A stretch of DNA of 5,085 nt. Source: an uncultured Prevotellaceae bacterium. Its GTDB lineage: Bacteria > Bacteroidota > Bacteroidia > Bacteroidales > Bacteroidaceae. A program made the position numbers and the translations under genes. The notes under the pieces were generated by a model, which saw nothing but the letters and a program-made list of their open reading frames with translations, did no database searches and had not been told where the DNA came from. Below are positions 1-5,085 of the stretch, piece after piece. The stretch covers positions 1-5,085 of the forward strand of contig CALFJA010000121.1 of NCBI GenBank assembly GCA_937877605.1. Direction: 5' to 3'. Position 1 is the stretch's first letter. Every line of letters begins with the position of its first letter.

Positions 1-1038
1 GACAGCAGTGCCTTTGCCGCCGACTACAACTATCCCCTGTTCAGTGCCCACCTGAAGTATACCCACAACGAAGTACGCCTGCATCGGGAGGCCGATCCGG
101 CATGGGGACTGCTCCAGCCCGTGGACTACGAATCGAAGTTGGGCGATGTCGTCAGCCTCTATGCATCGTTCCAGCGGCCTGTCTGGCGCCACCGACAGTG
201 GATGTTCGACTACACCTTGAGTGCAGGACTGGCTTATGCGTTCAGTCCTTACGACCACGACAACCTTGACAACGAAATGATCGGAACCCGCCTGAACATC
301 TATTTCGGCTTAGGTTTTCACCTTTCCTACCGTTTTCTTCCCGAATGGGCATTACAGGCAGGAGTAGACTTCTTCCACCACAGCAACGGAGCACTCAGCC
401 GTCCCAACAAGGGAGCCAACTATCTTGGATCCACGCTGACGCTGGTCTACCAACCTTCATCCACCTCCCACCTTCCACCTTCCACCTTCCACCTTCCTCC
501 TTCATTTGAAAAAAGCCTTTACCTTGAGCCGCAAATCGGCATAGGAGCCAAGACCCTGAACGAAGACTGGCAGCAGACACAGTTCAACACACCTCCCGGC
601 CATCCCGATTATCGGCGCAAGCACTTCCGTGTCTACACCTCCTACAATGCTTCGCTGTCGCTCATGTACCGCTATGCCCGGCGCTGGGCGAGCGGCATCG
701 CTGCCGATGTCAATTACGGGACCTACGCCTCTCATGTGGAGGATATGGACCGGCAGAACGGCTTGAACGACCGGCACAGCCCCTGGTCGTTCGGTATTTC
801 CGCACGGCATCAGACCTATTACGGCAATCTTTCCCTCCGGGTTGCTGTCGGAGCCTATCTCTATCGTCACATGGGGAGCAACGCCAAAGAGGTGGAAAAG
901 CCTTACTACGAAACCATCGGCCTTCATTACACATTTCCACGGCTACGGAGTCTGACTGTGGGTGCCAATGTAAAGGCCCACTTGACCAAGGCCGACTATA
1001 CCGAACTCGTCGTCAGCCTGCCCATCCGTCTTAAATAA
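1..1038 (+). CDS. PagL-like lipid A deacylase / acyloxyacyl hydrolase family outer-membrane protein (5' partial)
   Basis: The frame is open from base 1 to the TAA at 1036-1038, giving 345 visible residues; the start and signal peptide lie upstream. A GTG at 121 is in frame, but the 40 codons before it continue the same protein, so it is not the start. Seen: alternating polar/hydrophobic stretches with many Tyr, Phe and Trp, typical of an outer-membrane beta-barrel, and a FHHSNGALSRPNKGAN segment at visible residues 125-140. That segment matches the PagL active-site pattern His-x-Ser-Asn (His126, Ser128, Asn129 in this count). PagL enzymes remove the 3-O acyl chain of lipid A at the outer membrane. 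The position expected for the catalytic Glu, 12 residues after the Ser, is Asn140. A 7-bp repeat run encodes a His-Leu-Pro-Pro-Ser-rich loop just after the catalytic strand, and a long barrel-like second half follows (about residues 169-345). Family assignment is fairly firm; enzymatic activity is inferred. Confidence 0.8.
   Translation, partial: DSSAFAADYNYPLFSAHLKYTHNEVRLHREADPAWGLLQPVDYESKLGDVVSLYASFQRPVWRHRQWMFDYTLSAGLAYAFSPYDHDNLDNEMIGTRLNIYFGLGFHLSYRFLPEWALQAGVDFFHHSNGALSRPNKGANYLGSTLTLVYQPSSTSHLPPSTFHLPPSFEKSLYLEPQIGIGAKTLNEDWQQTQFNTPPGHPDYRRKHFRVYTSYNASLSLMYRYARRWASGIAADVNYGTYASHVEDMDRQNGLNDRHSPWSFGISARHQTYYGNLSLRVAVGAYLYRHMGSNAKEVEKPYYETIGLHYTFPRLRSLTVGANVKAHLTKADYTELVVSLPIRLK
461..502 (+). 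repeat. Heptanucleotide tandem repeat (CCACCTT, 6 units) inside a coding region
   Basis: Six consecutive 7-base units: CCACCTC at 461-467, four exact CCACCTT units at 468-495, and CCTCCTT at 496-502. Three units make 21 bases, so the array is translated as a repeating seven-residue HLPPSTF-like motif. Because 7 is not a multiple of 3, any change other than three units shifts the frame. With one unit lost, the downstream frame meets TAG at 542-544; with one gained, it meets TGA at 507-509. The array falls between the PagL-like active-site strand and the next barrel strands, probably in a loop. Slipped-strand length variation is inferred. Confidence 0.9.
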
Positions 1039-1047
1039 TTGTCCGCC

Positions 1048-2964
1048 ATGAAGAAAGCTGTATTCCCCGTTATAGGCATGATGTGCGCCAGTTGTTCCGC
1101 CCGCGTCGAGCGTTGTCTGAACGAACAGGACGGTGTCAGTCAGGCCAGCGTGAACCTTGCGGGGCGCACTGCATTGGTGGAATACGACGAGCGGGTGGTC
1201 ACTCCCGAACAGTTGAAGCAGGCGGTCGATGCACAGGGATATGAGCTGGTGGTGGAAAGTGACCGCAGTGTGGAACTTCTGGAACAGCGTGCCGTGCAGC
1301 GACTGCGTGGCCGCATGATAGTTGCATGGTTGTTGGCACTCGCCGTGATGGCCCTCTCCATGCACTGGGTCGACCTCGGAGGGCTGACGGTCAACCGCCA
1401 GACCATGCTCATCCTCTCGGTGGTGAGCCTTCTCTACTGTGGAAGGGACTTCTTTGTCAATACCATCCGTCAGCTCCGTCATCGCTCAGCCTCGATGGAT
1501 ACGCTTGTGGCACTCTCCACGGGCATCTCTTTCCTTTTCAGTGCGTTCAATACTCTGTGGGGCGAGGCTTTCTGGACTCCCCTCGGATTGCAATACTACA
1601 CCTATTTCGATGCCTCAGTCATGATTACGGCGTTCGTGCTCTTGGAACGCTGGCTGGAACAGCGTGCCGCCCACGGTACATCTGCCGCCATCAGGAGCCT
1701 CATGCAGTTGCAGCCCAAGACCGCCCGGCTGCATTCAGGCGAAGGATACACCGACATTCCCTTGGCATCTCTGCAGCGGGGCGATTGCATTGAGGTGCGT
1801 CCCGGTGAGCGGATTCCCGTCGACGGCACTGTCATCGGCGGCAGCGGTGTCATCGACGAGTCGACCATGACTGGCGAGGCTGTACCTGTTGAAGTTTCAG
1901 AAGGTTCGCGCGTGGTCAGTGGTACCATGCTTCAGCACGGCACGGTGGTGATCAGGAGCGAGAAAGTGGGTGCGCAGACACAATTGGCAGCGATGATACG
2001 CACCGTTGAAGAGGCTCAGGGCAGCAAGGCTCCGGTGCAGCGGCTGGTCGACCGTGTGGCACTTGTTTTCGTGCCGACGGTCATGCTCATTTCATTGCTC
2101 ACTTTTCTCTTGTGGCTTATTCTTCCGATGATGCACGGACACGATGCCCTCGGGATGTTGCCTCAGGCACTGATGTCGGCCGTTTCCGTGCTTGTCATAG
2201 CCTGTCCCTGTGCACTTGGGTTGGCCACGCCCACCGCACTCATGGTGGGTATGGGAAAGGCTGCCCAGCGGGGTATCCTCGTCAGGGATGCCACGGCACT
2301 GGAAGGAATGAAAGCCCTGACCGACTTGGTGTTGGACAAGACCGGTACGCTGACGCGTCCGCGTGGTGGTATCGATGTCACACGCGCCAACCACCTGAAA
2401 CCCGAGGAGCGTGAGGAACTCAGCCTCCATGCTGCCGAGGCCGTGGAGCAGTTGTCCCGGCAGGGCGTGGAGGCGCACCTCATGAGCGGAGACAAGCAGG
2501 ACAGTGTGGCCTATTGGACCGGTAGGGCCGGCATTGCCGATTTCCAGGCAGCCGTTCTCCCTCAGGATAAATATAATAAGGTACGGGAACTGCAGGCTGC
2601 CGACAGGGTGGTGGGCATGGTCGGCGACGGAGTGAACGACGCAGAGGCTCTTGCCGTGGCCGATGTTAGCATAGCCATGGGCAAGGGGACCGATGTAGCC
2701 ATGAATGTAGCGCAGGTTACGCTGATGCACGCCGACCTGCTCTTGTTGCCCGAAGCCATGACGCTTTCCCGTCAGACGGTGTCCACCATCCGGCAGAATC
2801 TCTTCTGGGCGTTTGTCTACAATGTGGTATGCATACCGTTGGCGGCAGGCTTGCCTCATGCGTTTGGCAGTCAGTGGCAGATAACCCCCATGTGGGCGAG
2901 TGCGCTGATGGCTTTCTCCAGCGTGAGTGTGGTGCTGAACAGCCTGCGGCTCAAGTACAAATAA
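1048..2964 (+). CDS. copA: Cu(+)-exporting P1B-type ATPase, CopA-like, lacking the nucleotide-binding domain
   Basis: A 638-residue inner-membrane copper pump. ATG at 1048 is chosen over the in-frame TTG at 1039 because it places the metal-binding domain at the normal distance; no Shine-Dalgarno is evident, as is common in Bacteroidota. Seen in order: one HMA domain with GMMCASC (Cys13, Cys16; Met where Thr is usual); membrane helices MA and MB (about 75-125) and two more (about 145-200); actuator-domain TGE at 275-277; CPC at 386-388; DKTGTLT at 430-436 with Asp430 the phosphorylated residue; SGDK at 480-483; GDGVND at 526-531; then two last helices with Tyr591-Asn592 and Met621-Ser625. CPC, YN and MxxSS are the Cu(+) class signature. 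The N-domain, including the HP motif (SEHPL), is absent: residues 437-479 join the two halves of the P-domain directly. The usual single-HMA length is about 735-745. Probably co-transcribed with the preceding gene, 9 nt upstream. Transport class is firm; whether it hydrolyses ATP is open. Confidence 0.9.
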   Translation: MKKAVFPVIGMMCASCSARVERCLNEQDGVSQASVNLAGRTALVEYDERVVTPEQLKQAVDAQGYELVVESDRSVELLEQRAVQRLRGRMIVAWLLALAVMALSMHWVDLGGLTVNRQTMLILSVVSLLYCGRDFFVNTIRQLRHRSASMDTLVALSTGISFLFSAFNTLWGEAFWTPLGLQYYTYFDASVMITAFVLLERWLEQRAAHGTSAAIRSLMQLQPKTARLHSGEGYTDIPLASLQRGDCIEVRPGERIPVDGTVIGGSGVIDESTMTGEAVPVEVSEGSRVVSGTMLQHGTVVIRSEKVGAQTQLAAMIRTVEEAQGSKAPVQRLVDRVALVFVPTVMLISLLTFLLWLILPMMHGHDALGMLPQALMSAVSVLVIACPCALGLATPTALMVGMGKAAQRGILVRDATALEGMKALTDLVLDKTGTLTRPRGGIDVTRANHLKPEEREELSLHAAEAVEQLSRQGVEAHLMSGDKQDSVAYWTGRAGIADFQAAVLPQDKYNKVRELQAADRVVGMVGDGVNDAEALAVADVSIAMGKGTDVAMNVAQVTLMHADLLLLPEAMTLSRQTVSTIRQNLFWAFVYNVVCIPLAAGLPHAFGSQWQITPMWASALMAFSSVSVVLNSLRLKYK

Positions 2965-3033
2965 CGGGAGTCACATAGCTGTCCGCAAGCCGAGTTTGCA
3001 ACTTACTGTAAATCAATTTGTTGCAGATGCGTT
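2965..3033. other. Intergenic stretch after copA with a weak inverted repeat
   Basis: This non-coding stretch separates the copA stop from the terminator stem. It holds an inverted repeat, TTTGCAAC at 2995-3002 against GTTGCAGA at 3020-3027: eight pairs including one G-T, around a 17-base AT-rich centre. I see no convincing Bacteroidota promoter pair (TTTG and TAnnTTTG at the usual spacing) and no small reading frame worth calling. Confidence 0.4.
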
Positions 3034-3074
3034 ACGAAAGAGCCCCAAACGGCGTGCGTTTGGGGCTCTTTCGT
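3034..3074. terminator. Perfect 18-bp stem-loop, probable bidirectional terminator
   Basis: The left arm at 3034-3051 is the exact reverse complement of the right arm at 3057-3074, with a 5-base loop GCGTG. The core is AGCCCCAAACG paired with CGTTTGGGGCT, flanked by GAAAG/CTTTC. It sits between two convergent genes, copA on the plus strand and the M16 peptidase on the minus strand, as expected for a shared terminator. No long T tract follows on either strand, so efficiency cannot be judged; the stem itself is unambiguous. Confidence 0.8.
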
Positions 3075-3083
3075 GTTGTATTC

Positions 3084-3112
3084 GGGGCTCAAACGGAAGG
3101 CATTTGGGCCCC
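3084..3112. terminator. Second hairpin, 10-bp stem, possible terminator for the minus-strand gene
   Basis: GGGGCTCAAA at 3084-3093 pairs with TTTGGGCCCC at 3103-3112 (ten pairs, one a G-T in the plus-strand reading) around a 9-base loop. On the minus strand it comes after the peptidase stop at 3154-3156 and before the larger stem, so it may help end that transcript. The 3' part also forms a near-palindrome, CATTTGGGCCCCAAATG at 3101-3117, which is an alternative pairing. The function is inferred from position only. Confidence 0.45.
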
Positions 3113-3153
3113 AAATGAAAATGTATGTAATAAGGCGTGATTTTGAAGGTGTT

Positions 3154-5085
3154 TTATTGTGAGAGCATGGTGACCTCAATCCGTCGTTTGGCATTGAGCA
3201 GTTGTCGTGCCATTTGGCGTACATCTTCGGCTGTGACGGCCTCGACCATCTTGCAGTAGTCGGCGTCGAAGTCGGTGTCGTCGTCCAACTGGTGCCAGAT
3301 GATATAGCTCCAGTAGTCGTTTGTGATGGCCATTTGGTCGTATTGCTTGAGGAGGTATTTCCTGACTTTGTCCATGCTGGTCTGCAGCGGCCCGTTCTGG
3401 GCAATGTTCTCCAGTTGCCGGTAGACGATGGGATTAAGCTCCTCGTATCGTTGCGGGTCGGCATTGTAGGTGATGTTGAATGTGGTGTTGGGCCGGTCGT
3501 CCTTGTCCATTTCGAAGTTGACGCCCACACCGTAGGTACCTCCCTTCTCTTCGCGTACCGAGTCGGTATAGGCAATGGACAGGCAGCGCTTGAGGAAGTC
3601 GAGTTCGAGGTCACTCTTGGCACCGAACGGCACATCTGCGGTGTAGCAGATGGTGACATTTGCCAGGGGCGTAGCCATTTGCTTGCGGAATATATGGACG
3701 GACTCGCCGGGGACAACCTGTGGGATGTTCTCGTGGTTGGTCTGCTCTTGCTCGTGTGTTGCGGGCAGGATGGCGAGGTACTGGCAGAGATACTGCCGGA
3801 GCGTCTGTTCATCGTAGTTGCCGATGATGACGGTCTTGAAGTTCGCGGCATCGGCAAATCGCTCCTGATAGATTTGGAAGATGCGTTCATAGTCCACCTT
3901 GTCGAGTGTCTGTTGTGTGACGGGTGCGAGCCGTGGGTGCTTGCCGTAGAGGATGGATCGTATGGAGTCGTTGTAGTCTACCTTGGGCGATGCGTTGCGG
4001 TTGGAGAGGAACGAGCGGTTGCGGCTGATGAGTTCGCGGAATGCGAGGGTGTCTTTCCGTGGTTGTGTGAAGTAGAGGTAGGCCAGTTCGAACATGGTTT
4101 TCATGTCCTTTACCGACGCGGAACCGCTGATGCTCTGCCCCTTGCTTCCGACGGACGGGTTTACACGGACGCTCTTTCCTGTGAGTATCTTCCGGAGAGT
4201 GAGCAGGTCGAACTGTCCGACACCCCCTTCGGTGACGGCACTGGAGATGATATTGAAGTTGGGAATGTCCTCGTCGGGATAGAGCGATGTGCCTCCGTCG
4301 GCCTGCATGCGCAGTGTAACCTCGTCGGCACTGAAGTCGGTCTTGCGGGCATATACTTTCATGCCGTTTGAGAGGATGAACTCTGTGAATCCGTGTCGGT
4401 AGGGCTTTTCGCTGACGATGGTGCCCGGCTGTGGCAGCGACTGGATGAGATTCTCGGCGAGGTCGTCCTCCTGGTAGGGGGCGTACTGCAGTTGCTGTGC
4501 CGCGAGTATGACCTGTTCAATCTGTCCGGCGCTGGGCAGGGGCACGCTTTCCTTGTCGGGTGCATACATGACAGCCACCTGGTTGCGGTCGCTGATGAGC
4601 TTTCTGACGGCATTATTCACATCCTCAAGGGTTACCTGGGCGGAGAGTTGCTGTGCCAGTTGCCATTCATACTCCACGGAAACGAGCGGCTCTCCGGTGA
4701 GGAAATGGCTGACGCAGCGGTTCACATAGTGTGAGTTGCGGTAGTCGTTCCGCATGTTGTAGCGGCGTTCGGCAGCGTTGAGGTAGAGTTTCTTGGCCCG
4801 TTGGAGTTCCGATTGCGTGAATCCGTGTTGCCGTGCCCGCTCTGCCACACCTACGGCAGCGATTATGCCGCCGAGGATGTTTTCCTGTTTGCAGGAGATG
4901 GAGAGTGTGAATGCTCCTTTGGTACGGCTCAGGAAGAAGGTGCCTGCGCGTCCCGAGGCACTCTGTATGGGCGAACCAGGTTGCTGCCGCAGTTCGGCGT
5001 AGCGGTCGTTGAGCATGGCTCCGATGAGGTCTTCGATGTATTCGTTGCGCAGGTAGCGTTCGCTGTTCTTCTCGTTGTCGGGTGT
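3154..5085 (-). CDS. M16 family (insulinase/pitrilysin-like) metallopeptidase, two-domain, 5' partial
   Basis: The minus-strand frame is open from the right edge to TAA at 3154-3156, giving 643 visible residues. The start is outside the window, and the ATG at 5014-5016 is internal because 23 in-frame codons precede it. Full-length relatives in Bacteroidota run to about 930-950 residues, so roughly the first 300 are missing, including the signal peptide and the zinc motif HxxEH. Seen (counted from the first visible codon): the end of the first M16 repeat with its C-terminal subdomain (about 1-165), a linker (about 165-230), then a second M16 unit opening with LSNGMKVYARK (around 238-248). Its zinc-motif counterpart is degenerate (AVTEGG, 283-288), as expected for the non-catalytic half. 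Near the end, REEKGGTYGV carries Arg511 and Tyr518, the spacing of the substrate-contacting Arg/Tyr pair of M16 enzymes such as insulin-degrading enzyme. Probably a periplasmic or envelope peptidase (inferred). Convergent with copA, so separately transcribed. Confidence 0.9.
   Translation of the reverse strand, partial: TPDNEKNSERYLRNEYIEDLIGAMLNDRYAELRQQPGSPIQSASGRAGTFFLSRTKGAFTLSISCKQENILGGIIAAVGVAERARQHGFTQSELQRAKKLYLNAAERRYNMRNDYRNSHYVNRCVSHFLTGEPLVSVEYEWQLAQQLSAQVTLEDVNNAVRKLISDRNQVAVMYAPDKESVPLPSAGQIEQVILAAQQLQYAPYQEDDLAENLIQSLPQPGTIVSEKPYRHGFTEFILSNGMKVYARKTDFSADEVTLRMQADGGTSLYPDEDIPNFNIISSAVTEGGVGQFDLLTLRKILTGKSVRVNPSVGSKGQSISGSASVKDMKTMFELAYLYFTQPRKDTLAFRELISRNRSFLSNRNASPKVDYNDSIRSILYGKHPRLAPVTQQTLDKVDYERIFQIYQERFADAANFKTVIIGNYDEQTLRQYLCQYLAILPATHEQEQTNHENIPQVVPGESVHIFRKQMATPLANVTICYTADVPFGAKSDLELDFLKRCLSIAYTDSVREEKGGTYGVGVNFEMDKDDRPNTTFNITYNADPQRYEELNPIVYRQLENIAQNGPLQTSMDKVRKYLLKQYDQMAITNDYWSYIIWHQLDDDTDFDADYCKMVEAVTAEDVRQMARQLLNAKRRIEVTMLSQ

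Noticed and set aside
121..123. GTG as a possible start of the PagL-like gene
   Set aside because: The same frame is open to base 1 and the upstream 40 codons read as beta-barrel-like protein sequence, so the gene runs off the left edge.
1039..1041. TTG directly after the upstream stop as the copA start
   Set aside because: ATG at 1048 is in frame, is the more usual start codon, and gives a normal distance to the GMMCASC motif.
943..1482. A 179-codon minus-strand open frame across the junction of the first two genes
   Set aside because: It is antisense to the HMA region of the copper ATPase and the end of the PagL-like gene; no domain or start signal is visible.
2092..2859. A 255-codon minus-strand open frame opposite the P-domain of the copper ATPase
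   Set aside because: It is antisense to the strongest motifs in the window (CPC, DKTGTLT, GDGVND), and the translation shows no family features.
1048..2964. Calling the N-domain-less copper ATPase a pseudogene
   Set aside because: The frame is uninterrupted and all other catalytic and transport residues are kept, which suggests selection; the missing domain is reported as a finding instead.
2965..3153. A small gene or promoter in the convergent intergenic region
   Set aside because: The space is taken by hairpins, both flanking genes end here, and no convincing promoter pair or small reading frame is visible.
3003..3890. A 295-codon minus-strand open frame overlapping the peptidase in another frame and running through the terminator
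   Set aside because: The translation is low-complexity Ser/Thr/Pro/Arg-rich, shares its strand with a well-supported gene, and crosses the perfect stem-loop.
3202..4371. A 389-codon plus-strand open frame opposite the M16 peptidase gene
   Set aside because: It is exactly antisense to a clear, motif-bearing peptidase. Its translation is rich in Val, Gly, Leu and Glu with no recognisable domain, as expected of a GC-biased mirror frame.

Overview
The window looks like chromosomal DNA from a Bacteroidota bacterium, most likely of the Prevotella/Bacteroides group. The grounds are the style of the copper ATPase (its C-terminal part closely resembles CopA proteins of this group as I remember them), a large two-domain M16 peptidase, an outer-membrane PagL-like protein, and the lack of clear Shine-Dalgarno sites. 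The assignment comes from recognising families, not from a search. Base composition is moderately GC-rich throughout, and I see no transposase, integrase, tRNA, rRNA or CRISPR array.

Layout: (1) Bases 1-1038, plus strand: the 3' part of a gene for a PagL-type lipid A deacylase / acyloxyacyl hydrolase-like outer-membrane beta-barrel, with its 5' end outside the window. A run of six 7-bp repeats lies inside this coding region at 461-502. (2) Bases 1048-2964, plus strand: a complete Cu(+)-type P1B ATPase gene (copA-like), starting 9 nt after the first gene stops, so the two are probably co-transcribed. (3) Bases 2965-3153: a convergent intergenic region with a perfect 18-bp stem-loop terminator, a second hairpin and a weaker inverted repeat. 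(4) Bases 3154-5085, minus strand: the C-terminal two thirds of a two-domain M16 (insulinase/pitrilysin) peptidase gene, whose start and zinc-binding motif lie beyond the right edge.

Two observations stand out. The copper ATPase keeps every membrane, actuator and phosphorylation-domain signature but has no nucleotide-binding (N) domain: only about 45 residues separate the DKTGTLT loop from the SGDK motif, where a normal CopA has roughly 140. Separately, the 7-bp repeat run in the upstream gene is in frame only at its present copy number (or at changes of three units). Gain or loss of one unit brings a stop codon within about 40 bases, so the array could act as an on/off switch for the deacylase-like protein and, by polarity, for the copper pump. 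All three proteins are expected at the cell envelope, but the sequence shows no direct functional link between the peptidase and the other two.
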